DNA of 64,000 nt from Sedimentisphaerales bacterium (GCA_028281535.1 JANQJS010000002.1:157430-221429), one strand, 5' to 3'; shown: positions 1 through 9,571, counted from the stretch's first letter. Made by a program: numbers and translations. Notes: generated from the letters alone by a model not told the origin.

Positions 1-684
1 CTGGTGTTGGAATGTTAATTCCTCATTGTTTTTTAACTTTTCTATGGCATTTATCATCAATTGTGTGCCAAGGTAAGATAGCTGCATGTTAATGGCGTAA
101 ACAGAATTGCTTTGGGCTAGATCTGCCCGTTGTTGTGATAAAATGCTCCCGCCATCGATATTTTTACTTAATTTATGAATTGTGACCCCAATGTTGTGCG
201 GGTCGTTATTGAGAAGAGCCCATTCTGTGCAGTAGACGCCGCGATAATATGGCGATAAGCCCCAGTGAAGGTTGAGTGCCAGCTCAGCAGCGTCGATGAT
301 CTCATTTTTAACAATCGATGTTCCATGATCGAGTAGTAGTTCAGGAGATTCTTTTTGAATCTTTTCCAGGACGATGGGGTCATTGATTGATTTTACTTTA
401 ATGCACTCAATCTCTTTGTTTAATGCTTGCCAGTGACGATTAAACCATCGGTTGTTTTCATGTGTGTGGTGATGCTTTTGGGTAGCCTGCCGTGTGTGTC
501 GAGTGATTTGTCGCATGGTGTCTAGGAAGCCGTTTGTTTTGAAGCGATGGAATGTTTTTTGCCAGAGTGGTCGATCAATGGATGCTGTTTCTATAAAAAC
601 AGAATCGACTTTATGATGTTGATGGATCATGTTGACAAAATAAAACATGTGTGGTGCAGGTTGTATAAGGCAGATAATTTTCAT
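1..684 (-). CDS. Formyltransferase-family protein, C-terminus cut by window edge
   Basis: The reading frame starts at ATG 684 and stays open to base 1, so 228 residues are visible and the C-terminus is missing. Residues around 140-190 carry the formyltransferase N-domain signature: NLHWGLSPYYRG supplies the Asn-His pair and the YRG turn, and GVTIHKLSKNIDGGSIL supplies the GvTih and Asp-Gly elements. The family (methionyl-tRNA, GAR and sugar formyltransferases) moves a formyl group from N10-formyl-THF to an amine. The approximately 100 residues before the signature are poorly conserved. This and the neighbouring deacetylase and glycosyltransferase suggest an amino-sugar N-formyltransferase for a surface glycan rather than Fmt; that is inference. 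Its ATG overlaps the deacetylase stop codon in an ATGA junction, so the two are translationally coupled. Confidence 0.8.
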   Translation of the reverse strand, partial: MKIICLIQPAPHMFYFVNMIHQHHKVDSVFIETASIDRPLWQKTFHRFKTNGFLDTMRQITRHTRQATQKHHHTHENNRWFNRHWQALNKEIECIKVKSINDPIVLEKIQKESPELLLDHGTSIVKNEIIDAAELALNLHWGLSPYYRGVYCTEWALLNNDPHNIGVTIHKLSKNIDGGSILSQQRADLAQSNSVYAINMQLSYLGTQLMINAIEKLKNNEELTFQHQ

Positions 685-1685
685 TGAGAGACTCTTTTTC
701 GTTTATCTAATAAGTCACGCAGTTTTTTGTAGCTAATCATGTCAGAACAAAATAATTCACATTGACTAGAGATGTTTTTATCAATTTCTAAGCCGAAACG
801 TCCTAGAGTCATTGCGTGGGGTTTATTGTGATCCAATGGTAATTTGTTTTTTCTGGCGTCAACGGTGATGCCATACTGTAATCCCATTTTTTGTGAAATC
901 TGACTAATAAGATCATTGTAATTCCCATTCGGATATGAAATGATTTTAGGCCGTTGTCCGGTTATTTCATATAAATCAAGTTGGCAGCCTTCGATTTCAT
1001 GTGTGATTTCTCGGTGTGAATAGTTTGTTAGAAGAGCATGGTTACGTGTGTGGTTGCCTATGGTGATCCAGGGAGTTTGGCAAATATCTTTTAGTTCGCT
1101 TGGCGTAAAAGGTCTGTCAATATCGCTGACAGGTTTAAAAGCATTGTTACCTATTTCGTCAATTATGATATTTTCGATTTCTTGATGCTTTAATGTTTTT
1201 AAATGTAATATTTCAGCGAATCGCTGTTTCTCTTGATAAATAGATTCGGGACGATGGCGATGCAATACATCCCACCAAAACGATTTCTGTTCAATAACAT
1301 GTCCTGATGAGATGAATAAAATGGCAGGGATAGAATATTCTTTTAATAAAGGAAGAAGTAGATGATTATTATAATACCCATCATCGAAAGTGATCATGGC
1401 ATATTTTTTATCTTTAGGTAAGCCTTGGGCTAAATCTTCCTGGCTAATGAATGTATAGTTTCGATTGAGGTAGAATTCAATAAACATGCGAAATCGATCA
1501 AGTGTAATACCGCCAGTTTCTGGTGCAACCAGGTTGAGTGAACGTTCATTGTCATCACGAAATACGCAATGGAAATAGAAAATCGACAAAGCCTGCTGTT
1601 CCTCAAAAAGTTTTAAGTAGGCTTTGGACATTGCCTGATCCGTTTTTATTAACATGTTACCGATGAGTTGTTTGATCCTAAGCAC
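681..1685 (-). CDS. Polysaccharide deacetylase family protein (NodB homology)
   Basis: A 334-residue protein of the carbohydrate esterase 4 type, which removes N- or O-acetyl groups from polysaccharides with a divalent metal. The NodB motif 1 is AMITFDDGYYNN (about residue 98), with the catalytic/metal Asp pair. GNHTRNHALL (about 212) gives the H-x3-H metal ligands, and ISYPNGNYND matches motif 3. There is no clear signal peptide, so it may act on a lipid-linked or cytoplasmic intermediate. The start is uncertain: the frame begins at GTG 1685 without a well-placed ribosome site, and ATG 1655 is an alternative. It sits directly upstream of, and overlaps, the formyltransferase gene. Deacetylation followed by N-formylation of the freed amine is a plausible two-step job for the pair, but this is inferred from order alone. 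Confidence 0.85.
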   Translation of the reverse strand: MLRIKQLIGNMLIKTDQAMSKAYLKLFEEQQALSIFYFHCVFRDDNERSLNLVAPETGGITLDRFRMFIEFYLNRNYTFISQEDLAQGLPKDKKYAMITFDDGYYNNHLLLPLLKEYSIPAILFISSGHVIEQKSFWWDVLHRHRPESIYQEKQRFAEILHLKTLKHQEIENIIIDEIGNNAFKPVSDIDRPFTPSELKDICQTPWITIGNHTRNHALLTNYSHREITHEIEGCQLDLYEITGQRPKIISYPNGNYNDLISQISQKMGLQYGITVDARKNKLPLDHNKPHAMTLGRFGLEIDKNISSQCELFCSDMISYKKLRDLLDKRKRVSQ

Positions 1686-1784
1686 TCCCTGATCAAAGGT
1701 TATACTATGTTATCGAAATAACCAAAGGGAGAATGCCAAAAGCGTTCTAGAAAATCAGTTATGAGACTGTCGTTTGGTCAGACC

Positions 1785-2975
1785 TTAATTCTTTTGGTTA
1801 AACCAGCCAGATGATTTTAGGCAAATGCGAACTAGCATGAGCATGAGAGGCACTTCGATGAGTACACCGACAACCGTGGCTAGTGCCGCACCGGAAGAGA
1901 GGCCAAATAACATGGCAGAGGTGGCGATGGCTACTTCAAAATGGTTAGAAGCGCCAATCATTGCGGTTGGGGCCGCGTTTTGATAAGAGAGTTTTAGCCA
2001 TTTTGCTAATACATATCCCAGGATAAAAATGAGAATTGTTTGAAGGAATAATGGGATAGCGATCCAAACAATGGTGAGTGGATTATTGGTAATCACTTCA
2101 CCTTTGAAAGAAAATAATAATATGAGTGTTATGAGTAATGCGATAATGGTGACAGGTGTTAACGTGTGAAGGAATTTTTCTTTGAACCAGGTTTCACCTT
2201 TGCTTTTGATAATCCATTTTCTTGAGATATAGCCGCACGCTAATGGTAAGGCAACATAAACGGCAATCGATAGAAGGAGTGCCTGCCAGGGGACAGGGCA
2301 TTTACCTATGCCTAAAAGGAAGCCACCCAAGGGGCCGTATAGAAATAGCATGGTGAGTGAGTTGATCGCTACCATAACAAGTGCGTGTCCATCATTGCCT
2401 TTGGCCAGATATCCCCAGACCAGAACCATGGCGGTGCATGGTGCAATACCTAATAAAATGCAACCTGCCAGATAGCTTCGCCAGAGTGGAATTTCCAGCA
2501 TTTTAGTATCGCCGACGAGCGTGACAACGCCTGATCCATATGTGTCGCCCACATTAAGATTGGCTCCGATAGGAAGCTTGATGAGATCCGTTGCGTCGGG
2601 TCCGATGAATTGTAAGAAAAGTGTGCCTAAGAAAAACGTTGCGATGGCATACATGGTAAAAGGTTTGATGAGCCAGTTGATAATCAGTGTCAAAGTGACT
2701 GGTTTGGCTGCTTTGCCGGCTTTGACCACTTCGGCAAAATTGATTTTGACCATGATCGGGTACATCATGAAGAATAAACAGATGGCAATTGGAATAGAAA
2801 CAACCGGAGCACCATTGACATTAATGGACATGCTGTCTAGTGTGGTTGCAACATTGGGGGCAAACTTGCCGAGAAGGATTCCCGCGATAATACATAAGAA
2901 AACCCAGAGGCTTAAGTATCGTTCAAAGATACTCATGCTTTTGGTTGAAAATGTTGTATCACATAGTTGAGTCAT
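1785..2975 (-). CDS. acr3: Arsenite efflux permease, Acr3 family
   Basis: A 396-residue integral membrane protein of the Acr3 (bile acid:sodium symporter-like) family, which pumps As(III) out of the cytoplasm. The hallmark [15 protein letters not shown] segment (about residue 175) includes the conserved Cys of Acr3 transporters. About ten hydrophobic helices are visible, and the length is normal for the family. A long soluble-looking loop of about 35 residues ([17 protein letters not shown] and following) lies between early helices, as in the longer bacterial Acr3 forms. Its ATG overlaps the arsC stop by one base (TAATG), so ArsC-made arsenite is handed to a co-translated pump. No arsR regulator is visible beside the pair. 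Confidence 0.93.
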   Translation of the reverse strand: MTQLCDTTFSTKSMSIFERYLSLWVFLCIIAGILLGKFAPNVATTLDSMSINVNGAPVVSIPIAICLFFMMYPIMVKINFAEVVKAGKAAKPVTLTLIINWLIKPFTMYAIATFFLGTLFLQFIGPDATDLIKLPIGANLNVGDTYGSGVVTLVGDTKMLEIPLWRSYLAGCILLGIAPCTAMVLVWGYLAKGNDGHALVMVAINSLTMLFLYGPLGGFLLGIGKCPVPWQALLLSIAVYVALPLACGYISRKWIIKSKGETWFKEKFLHTLTPVTIIALLITLILLFSFKGEVITNNPLTIVWIAIPLFLQTILIFILGYVLAKWLKLSYQNAAPTAMIGASNHFEVAIATSAMLFGLSSGAALATVVGVLIEVPLMLMLVRICLKSSGWFNQKN

Positions 2976-3406
2976 TATTTTATGCTGTCTGGAAGTGTTT
3001 CTATATAGGCTTTGATTTCATCACGAACACGTCGATAGTGGCTGAGTGCTTCTTCTTCACTTTCTGCCTCCTTGGCCAATTTGGGAGGGTCGTCAAAACC
3101 ATGATGAATGACTTTGGTTTGGCCGGAAAAGACCGGGCAATGCTCATCGGCATGACCACAAACAGTGATGACGATATCTAAAGGCGTTTCTTTGAATTCA
3201 TCGATATGCTGTGATTGTTGAGGAGTAATATCTACGCCAGCTTCTGCCATGACTTTGACCGCGTTTGGATTAAGCCCATGTGTTTCAATTCCAGCAGAAT
3301 GAGCCTGGAATCGATTGCCTTTCAAATGGCGAGCCCACCCTTCAGCCATTTGGCTACGACAGGAATTACCCGTACAGAGAAACAAAATATGTGGTTTTTC
3401 GCTCAT
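2975..3406 (-). CDS. arsC: Arsenate reductase, thioredoxin-coupled (LMW phosphatase fold)
   Basis: A 143-residue protein that reduces As(V) to As(III). The N-terminal [17 protein letters not shown] is the P-loop CxxxxxCRS of low-molecular-weight phosphatases, holding the nucleophilic Cys. [14 protein letters not shown] holds the second and third redox cysteines (CxxxxxxC) that form the disulfide relay recycled by thioredoxin. HHGFDDPPK carries the general-acid Asp-Pro. Length and motifs match S. aureus pI258-type ArsC. It is first in a two-gene arsC-acr3 unit on the minus strand, inserted between glycan genes whose products have nothing to do with arsenic. Confidence 0.95.
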   Translation of the reverse strand: MSEKPHILFLCTGNSCRSQMAEGWARHLKGNRFQAHSAGIETHGLNPNAVKVMAEAGVDITPQQSQHIDEFKETPLDIVITVCGHADEHCPVFSGQTKVIHHGFDDPPKLAKEAESEEEALSHYRRVRDEIKAYIETLPDSIK

Positions 3407-3500
3407 AAATCAACTTTGCCTTCCATTTATCTAAGGAGGTTATTATAGCTAATAAATGTTAGTATTTAATGAGTGAAAGGAGAGTTCGCAAGTTGAAAAT

Positions 3501-4694
3501 TTATAGTCTGGCCGCTTTGTTCCAGGTGACTTGTTGGCGTTTACTGATGAAACGCATGAAACCGATGAGGATAGCTATGTTCATTGCCAGAAAGTATTTG
3601 GGGATAGTCAGAACTTTGAACCCCGCTGTGACTTTGGGAAGCGCGGTGGAAATTAATCCGCAGCCATAGAAGAGACCTTGTAGAAGTAAAGTGCTTCCAT
3701 AAAAGATTTCACCAGCTAGCAAGAGGTTAGACATTAAGACAACCATCATACAAAAGGGAACCATCCATCTTAGGAATTTATGACTGATGAAAGCGAAACT
3801 TACAGGACCGCTGGATGGGTTTAGAATTTTTGGAACTAAAAAGAGCGATTGAAAGTTTCCTGCACTAATACGAATACGGCGTTTCAGTTCTCCAGAAAAA
3901 TTTGAAACGTTTTCGGTGGCTTGTGCTTTCTGAGCCAAAACGCAACGGTAGCCTTTGGTCATAATTTTCATACCAAGGACTTGGTCTTCTGTAATGGATT
4001 GTGCTGGTAATGTTTCAAAGAGTTCTGTGCGAATCGCAAAGATACCACCATTGATACTTGGGACAATTCCAAGACAGCTTTCCAATATTTTTATTTTATT
4101 TTCATATCGCCAATAGAGGCCTTCGGTTTGGCACGCTTGGTCATCATTTTGCGGGACCGTTAAGTCGAGTTTGCCAATCACGCAACCAATATTCTCCTGG
4201 TCAAATTTTCGAACGAGCTCTTTGACGGCAATGGTTTGATACATGGTGTTCGCATCAGAAAAGACGACCAATTGGCTTTCAACCATTCCCATAAGTTGGT
4301 TGAGCATCTGAACTTTGCCGCGGCGTTCATATGAATGAATGGTTTGGAAACGCTCATCGGTGATTGATTTTAAAATATCATTTGTTCTGTCACTGCTACC
4401 GTCAGAGCCGATGAGGAATTTGATTTTATCCGTCGGATAATCAATGGCTTGGCAGTTTTGGATTTTATCTTCTAGAATATCTTCTTCATTGTAGGCACTA
4501 ATGACCATGGTCACAGTCGGAAGATGATCTTCTTGAAGTTCAGGAGAGGATTCTGATATATTTTCAGGTCTATTTTTTTGAAAGAAAAAGACAATGATTG
4601 TAAGCAGCATAGGGTAGAAAAAATAGGTGTATAGGATTGTGGTAAAACAAATCCAAAATGCGCACCGCAAAAGTACATCGACCCATTCGCTCAT
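3501..4694 (-). CDS. Membrane glycosyltransferase, family 2
   Basis: About 397 residues. One N-terminal helix (about residues 10-35) is followed by a GT-A domain: VISAYNEEDIL, the GSDGSSDRT motif, VVFSDANTMY for the metal-binding DxD-like region, and SITEDQVLG with the catalytic acidic ED. RRIRISAGNFQSL stands where processive GT2 enzymes have their Q/RxxRW motif, and three or four C-terminal helices follow. The protein resembles hyaluronan/cellulose-synthase-type polymerases or glycosyltransferases that build a chain at the membrane. I chose ATG 4694 over the longer frame because AGGAAGGG lies at the right distance and the upstream methyltransferase stops two bases before it. Confidence 0.87.
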   Translation of the reverse strand: MSEWVDVLLRCAFWICFTTILYTYFFYPMLLTIIVFFFQKNRPENISESSPELQEDHLPTVTMVISAYNEEDILEDKIQNCQAIDYPTDKIKFLIGSDGSSDRTNDILKSITDERFQTIHSYERRGKVQMLNQLMGMVESQLVVFSDANTMYQTIAVKELVRKFDQENIGCVIGKLDLTVPQNDDQACQTEGLYWRYENKIKILESCLGIVPSINGGIFAIRTELFETLPAQSITEDQVLGMKIMTKGYRCVLAQKAQATENVSNFSGELKRRIRISAGNFQSLFLVPKILNPSSGPVSFAFISHKFLRWMVPFCMMVVLMSNLLLAGEIFYGSTLLLQGLFYGCGLISTALPKVTAGFKVLTIPKYFLAMNIAILIGFMRFISKRQQVTWNKAARL

Positions 4695-4695
4695 G

Positions 4696-5622
4696 TTATT
4701 TTCCCTTCCTGCAGTATACTTCCAGATTCCCCAGGTGGCGTCTCGTACACATCTCGATTCCACGAATCATATAATTACTTACCACTTTAATGCCATCAAG
4801 TACCAGATTATTGGTATTTGCTTCAGCGGCGGTGGTCAAAATTTCTAAAATGTCAAAACCGGCATCTTCTGCCATGCGTTTGAATGTTTTTTCGTCAAAG
4901 AAGTATAAGTGCATCGTTGGCCCAAAAGAAGGACGTTTGCTTGAAAGAATCTGATGCAAAATAACGCCTTTGATTTTTTGCCAGGTGGATGATGGAAATC
5001 GCAATGCCATAATACCGCCAGGTTTTAACCAGGTATAGCAACGTTCGAGCATGGTTTTAGGGTCGCTGACATGTTCAATGACATCCCAGGCGGTGATGAC
5101 GTCATAGTGATTTTGGGGTAGATCAATGGTATAGATGTCATCATGAAATACGTTCATTCCAAGTTGATTGATCGCATAGTCCGCAGAGGCAGGCGCCGGT
5201 TCTATGCCATAGGAATCAAACCCTTGTTCGATAGCCGCCTGCATGAAATGGCCTGTGCCGCTTCCCATATCAAGTAATGAGCCTCCTGTGTTGCCATTCA
5301 GATCGCTTTGCCACTCTTTGATTTGTTTGAGAGCACTTTGGAATACAGGTGATTTGGCTTGAGCATGTGATTCATATTTTTCTTCACCGCCGCCGTCGGT
5401 GAACAGATAAGGTGCATTATAATCCGACAAGCGAGGGTTGGTATAAACCAGACCACATTCACGGCATTGGACGATTTCAAAGTCTACGATTTTGTCAAAA
5501 TATGGTAGCGTTTCGCGATGGTAAATGCGCGTGTTGTCTGCTCCACAAAGGTTACATTCGATGGTTTCCCAGCGAAGTGGCGGAATTTCCGTAAATGTTA
5601 CATTTTCAACTGCGGTTGTCAT
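4696..5622 (-). CDS. Class I SAM-dependent methyltransferase with N-terminal Cys motif
   Basis: A 308-residue protein. It opens with a zinc-ribbon-like segment, ECNLCGADNTRI then VQCRECGLVYTNPRL (two CxxC pairs about 30 residues apart). The Rossmann methyltransferase domain follows: LLDMGSGTGHFMQ is motif I, YGIEPAP is the acidic end of beta-2, and ITAWDVIEHVSDP is motif II. This architecture (Methyltransf_23 with a leading CxxC ribbon) is common in polysaccharide clusters, where it modifies sugars or their carriers. Its start overlaps the radical SAM gene stop by one base (TAATG), so it is part of the 9.4-3.5 kb minus-strand operon. The acceptor is unknown. Confidence 0.85.
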   Translation of the reverse strand: MTTAVENVTFTEIPPLRWETIECNLCGADNTRIYHRETLPYFDKIVDFEIVQCRECGLVYTNPRLSDYNAPYLFTDGGGEEKYESHAQAKSPVFQSALKQIKEWQSDLNGNTGGSLLDMGSGTGHFMQAAIEQGFDSYGIEPAPASADYAINQLGMNVFHDDIYTIDLPQNHYDVITAWDVIEHVSDPKTMLERCYTWLKPGGIMALRFPSSTWQKIKGVILHQILSSKRPSFGPTMHLYFFDEKTFKRMAEDAGFDILEILTTAAEANTNNLVLDGIKVVSNYMIRGIEMCTRRHLGNLEVYCRKGK

Positions 5623-7070
5623 TATGATTTTACCAGGAATTTAGCCAGTCGTTTAAAAGCTTTTATATTACGACGAGCTTCGTGTAAGTTTGTCATAGAT
5701 TGTTTGAGTTTCTTTAAGAGATAGCTTTTTCTTAGATAAAACTCTTTTCGTGCTTGATTACAGAAGTCGACAACTTCCTGACCAGGTAATTCAGGTAAGT
5801 CTACCGTGGCATTATGGCCACCTTCTTCTGTTAACCAGTCGTCATAGTTGTCACTACGAAGTAATTTTTCATTTTTAGCCCAATTAAATGCACGTGTACC
5901 CGGATAACAAATCATTGGGAAAAATTGTGCTGTATCTGGGTTAAGAATTTTTGCATAGTTTAAGGTGTCTTGCATTGCTTGTTGATTTTCGCCTGGCTGG
6001 CCGAAGACAAAACATCCGTGAACCAGAAGCCCATTTTTACGAGCGTTTTTGACAAATTGATAAGCGTCATCTGCTTTGGTACCTTTTTGGATGGCATCCA
6101 ATACATGTTGGTTGGCACTTTCAAATCCAGCAATTAATAGACGACATCCAGCTTTTTTCATCAACTGCATCATTTCATCAGAGAGCGTGATGCGGGTGTC
6201 GACCCAAAAACCAAGTTTATTATTTTGTGCAATAAGTAGTTCGCAGGTTTTGCGAAGCCATTTAATGTCGGCGGTAAATAGGTCATCTTCGATACCAACT
6301 TCTCGAACTTGTGGCATTTCTTTTGAAATATAAGCAAATTCCGCTGCGACATTTTCTGGGCTGCGTTTACGATATTTTTCGCCATGCATCACTTGTGGGT
6401 AGAGGCACCAGCTGCATTTAAAAGGACATCCGCGAGTCGTCATAATCATGACCATGGGATATTGAGCTGCAGAGAAAAAGTAATCTTCAGGTTTAAGAAA
6501 TTTGTTGTAAACTTCTGTGACAAAAGGCAAGCTGTCCAGATCTTTGATCAATGGTCGTTGCGGTGTCGTGATTACTTTGTCATCTTTTCGCAAGACAATG
6601 CCTGGTATCTCGTCCCACGTTTTACCTTCAGCTAATGCATTTGTTAGTTCTAATGATGTTTCATCATATTCGCCCAATGCCACCGCATCGATTCGCTTTT
6701 CCGCATGTAAAACTTCTAAAGGAACGGCTGTGGCATGCGTACCAACCATCACAATTTTGCAATGTGGAAAAGCATCCTTTAGGGTTGAGACCGTTCGAAT
6801 ATCTTCGTTAATACTGGGAGTAGATGTTTCACAAAAAATCAAATCCGGAGGCTCTGATAACAGATGGTCGATAAGGTCCTGGCAATCCCATTTTTTTGCA
6901 ATCGCATCTACTAGAGCTACATTTTGATTACTGTCGCGATCAACCAGGCCAGCTGCATACGATAAGAAAATAGGGTAATAGACCGTCCCGCTTTTGGTCA
7001 CAGCTGGGGATCGGCTGGCCCGAGAATAAGATAATTTTTTATAGGGGCCATTAAGAAAGACTACGTTCAT
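5622..7070 (-). CDS. B12-binding-domain radical SAM enzyme
   Basis: About 482 residues. The first 150 residues form a cobalamin-binding-type Rossmann domain (PDLIFCETSTPSIN, VMVGTHATAVP). The radical SAM core has the cluster motif RGCPFKCSWC (CxxxCxxC, about residue 212), the GFES element and a TIM-barrel pattern. Family members (BchE/hopanoid/phosphonate-type class B enzymes) carry out methylations, cyclisations and oxidations of lipids and natural products. ATG 7070 is preferred over GTG 7079 because AAGGTG lies six bases upstream. It lies 16 bases downstream of the O-antigen ligase-like gene and overlaps the methyltransferase, so a glycan- or lipid-tailoring role is likely. The exact substrate cannot be read from the sequence. 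Confidence 0.87.
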   Translation of the reverse strand: MNVVFLNGPYKKLSYSRASRSPAVTKSGTVYYPIFLSYAAGLVDRDSNQNVALVDAIAKKWDCQDLIDHLLSEPPDLIFCETSTPSINEDIRTVSTLKDAFPHCKIVMVGTHATAVPLEVLHAEKRIDAVALGEYDETSLELTNALAEGKTWDEIPGIVLRKDDKVITTPQRPLIKDLDSLPFVTEVYNKFLKPEDYFFSAAQYPMVMIMTTRGCPFKCSWCLYPQVMHGEKYRKRSPENVAAEFAYISKEMPQVREVGIEDDLFTADIKWLRKTCELLIAQNNKLGFWVDTRITLSDEMMQLMKKAGCRLLIAGFESANQHVLDAIQKGTKADDAYQFVKNARKNGLLVHGCFVFGQPGENQQAMQDTLNYAKILNPDTAQFFPMICYPGTRAFNWAKNEKLLRSDNYDDWLTEEGGHNATVDLPELPGQEVVDFCNQARKEFYLRKSYLLKKLKQSMTNLHEARRNIKAFKRLAKFLVKS

Positions 7071-7086
7071 TTGTAACACCTTTACG

Positions 7087-8490
7087 TTAAGTCAATACCG
7101 GTTGTTGTTGAGGCCACATCGAGGTATAAGGATTTAATACCGGATAGGGTTGCACGGCATATGTTCTTGCTGTTGCAACCAGCATGCCCATCATAAACCA
7201 AAAATTAAGACCACCACCAGGTAGAATATATGTATTATTAACAAGCCAAATTAAGTTCTGAGCGATTAATCCTGCCATGCCGCCATATAAGAAGGCTTTT
7301 GCCATAGGATTTTGAATAAGTTTTGTTTGTGTCCATAGATAGCGGAAAAGAAAAACAATCAGCATAAAGAATGCAAGGGTTCCAGGAACACCTAAACGGC
7401 TGAAAATATTCAGCCAAAATGAGTTGAATCCACTCCATAAAGTTCTTGTTGGTCCAACAATATATGACCAACTAATACCTTGAATTGACAAGTCAACCGC
7501 TCGACCAAAGCCACAGCCAACAGGAATTGTTTTTAGTAGTTCCCATGCCATTTGAGGGAAAAGCAGACGAATATCCCCTTTCGTGGTTATGGTGCCAAAT
7601 TTTTCTGCGATGATGGTATCAAACAGTCCGGGACCAAATATAATCAAAGATATCAGAGCAAATGGAATTAAAAAGTAGGCCCATCGTGTACGCCAGCATA
7701 AAGTGAAAAATGGCACCATTGCCAGGCAAATTAAACCAGCACGCGAGCCTGTATAATAAATACAAAGAGCATTGATACTAACGGCAGCAAGGCAAATGAC
7801 TCGGATTTGAGTTGGAATCCCTTTACCGATAAATATCGCAAAGGCAATGGCAAAAAAGAACACCAGTTGATTTGCCAGTACGTTTGGATCGCCATAGCTA
7901 GATAATACACGTCGATATTCCATCTCAGATGAAATATATTCTCGGGGGATATCACTACTGGAATTATAGGTTACATGGTCAACGAGAATTCCGGCACCAT
8001 AATAGTGCTGTGCAATACCATAAATACTTATAATTAATGATATTCCAATTATTGCCTTGAGAAAGACATTGATGTTTTTTGGTGCGGTAAACGTTTCGCT
8101 GATGTAGAAGAAGAATAGAATTGTCACAAGATAGAAGCAAATCTCTAGGACCGCTGTTTTTACATTACCCCCGGCTCCTAACCCGATAACCAGCCCTAAT
8201 CCTACAAAAATGGCATAAATTAAGAATGCATTATTAATTTTTGATGATTCCATCTGGCGTTTGCCACGAAGGACCCATTCGGTAATACAAATCGCTACGA
8301 GAATATGGGAAACTGGCAAAGGTAAGTTGAAGTTTCCTAGGAAAAATCCTGCACGTGGAAGAGCAAAAATAGCGACGATCACAATTAGAAGCCACAAATC
8401 TTTTCGTCGATCTGGGCGCATGATCATCAAGCCTAGAGTTGCAGTTAATAATATAAATGTTAGTACTATTGGATCAGATAAATAACTCAT
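7087..8490 (-). CDS. O-antigen ligase / polymerase-like membrane protein
   Basis: A 467-residue polytopic membrane protein with about 11-12 hydrophobic helices. A large periplasmic loop near residues 305-350 contains KTIPVGCGFGRAVDLS, and the IYYTGSRAGLICL segment (about residue 245) is typical of Wzy/WaaL proteins. Family members join undecaprenyl-linked glycan repeats or ligate the chain to an acceptor. The start ATG has AGGT seven bases upstream. It precedes the radical SAM, methyltransferase and GT2 genes, so it is likely the polymerase or ligase of this glycan. Sequence cannot separate polymerase from ligase. Confidence 0.8.
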   Translation of the reverse strand: MSYLSDPIVLTFILLTATLGLMIMRPDRRKDLWLLIVIVAIFALPRAGFFLGNFNLPLPVSHILVAICITEWVLRGKRQMESSKINNAFLIYAIFVGLGLVIGLGAGGNVKTAVLEICFYLVTILFFFYISETFTAPKNINVFLKAIIGISLIISIYGIAQHYYGAGILVDHVTYNSSSDIPREYISSEMEYRRVLSSYGDPNVLANQLVFFFAIAFAIFIGKGIPTQIRVICLAAVSINALCIYYTGSRAGLICLAMVPFFTLCWRTRWAYFLIPFALISLIIFGPGLFDTIIAEKFGTITTKGDIRLLFPQMAWELLKTIPVGCGFGRAVDLSIQGISWSYIVGPTRTLWSGFNSFWLNIFSRLGVPGTLAFFMLIVFLFRYLWTQTKLIQNPMAKAFLYGGMAGLIAQNLIWLVNNTYILPGGGLNFWFMMGMLVATARTYAVQPYPVLNPYTSMWPQQQPVLT

Positions 8491-8790
8491 ATATATACCT
8501 AATTAAACTAAGCGAAATTTATGCTCATTAATATATCGGTTAATTTCATAAAGTTATGAAATACAATCGTAAAAGTTATAACGATTATTTTGTTTGAGCC
8601 GTTAATAGGAGGAAAGTAGCAGGTTATCGGACCTGGACTATATGTGATTTACATAAAATCACGATATACCACCAACTAGAATTGACGGTTTCAGAATTTT
8701 AATATTAATCAGTGGTTTATTTTGTTGAGAAAACCTTGAGTTATCGGACTATGGTTTTCTGTTTTATCCCGATTTTTTAAATGAATCAAA
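8491..8790. other. Intergenic 300 bp with a weak inverted repeat
   Basis: No coding potential is visible. GTGATTT (8644-8650) and AAATCAC (8656-8662) form a seven-base stem with a five-base loop, but no T-run follows on either strand, so it is a poor terminator candidate. The stretch is AT-rich and probably holds the leader of the O-antigen ligase operon. Confidence 0.4.
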
Positions 8791-9399
8791 TTATGATATT
8801 TTGCGAGCTGCAATATGAAAACTCCAATAGTCATCCTTGCTGGGATTATATTCTAGAATTTCCATATCTCGTTCTTCCAGGTAGGGGATGAGCACATCGA
8901 TGCTAGGGCTCCATTTATGCTCGCTACCTACCCAAAGTCCATTGGGTTTCCATAATTCCATCGATTGATGGGGTAAATATAAAAAGAGATGGCCTTCCAC
9001 TTTGATTTTACTAATCCAGAGATCGAGTGCATCTTGCCATGGATCTAAATGTTCCAGGCAATGTGAACTAAATACATAGTCTAGCGATTCATCTGCAAAG
9101 CGATCGAGCCTGAACGCGTTCTGATCGGGTTCATTTTCAATCAAGTAGGCTCCTGGAAAAGGATTGTTCCCTCCGCCGATATCTATACCATTGCCTTTAC
9201 AGTAGTTATGTGCTGTTGGGAATATAAATGGCGAGGCGGCTTTATTACCAAGATAGGTTGGATAGAGTTTGCCTTTGTATTTAAAATAGGATTGGCCATT
9301 TTGCTCAACCTTGCTGATAAAGATCTGTCTGAGAAAGACCCTGCGAATATAGGGCAAGATTTCCGTTGGATTTTCGATCGCTTTTTTAATACTAGGCAT
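8791..9399 (-). CDS. SAM-dependent methyltransferase-like protein
   Basis: A compact 202-residue protein. NGIDIGGGNNPFPGAY (about residue 91) is a variant of methyltransferase motif I, and SLDYVFSSHCLEHLDPW is the motif-II/post-II region seen in Methyltransf_11 proteins. GHLFLYLPHQS corresponds to motif III. The DIGGGxNPF form is typical of methyltransferases of sugar or lipid clusters rather than rRNA enzymes. Its C-terminus is short. It lies 300 bp upstream of the O-antigen ligase-like gene on the same strand, so it may be the first gene of the glycan cluster or a separate unit. No specific acceptor can be named. Confidence 0.7.
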   Translation of the reverse strand: MPSIKKAIENPTEILPYIRRVFLRQIFISKVEQNGQSYFKYKGKLYPTYLGNKAASPFIFPTAHNYCKGNGIDIGGGNNPFPGAYLIENEPDQNAFRLDRFADESLDYVFSSHCLEHLDPWQDALDLWISKIKVEGHLFLYLPHQSMELWKPNGLWVGSEHKWSPSIDVLIPYLEERDMEILEYNPSKDDYWSFHIAARKIS

Positions 9400-9571
9400 A
9401 GATATTTACCTGAAAAATAGATTATTGTTTTAATTAGTTTCGGAAATTTGAGGTGAAAGAGTCGAATTTTGTAGAAAATAATTTATATTAGACCTGAAAT
9501 GGCATCAGCCTAATTATAGCGATTTTTTAATGATAAAAATCAAAGTGCTAGGACTCCAGAAATGTGGTCTG

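Noticed and set aside
2521..2970. 149-codon plus-strand frame
   Set aside because: Antisense shadow of the acr3 gene, whose membrane motifs are clear.
8644..8662. Inverted repeat as a terminator
   Set aside because: Seven-base AT-rich stem without a T-run on either strand.
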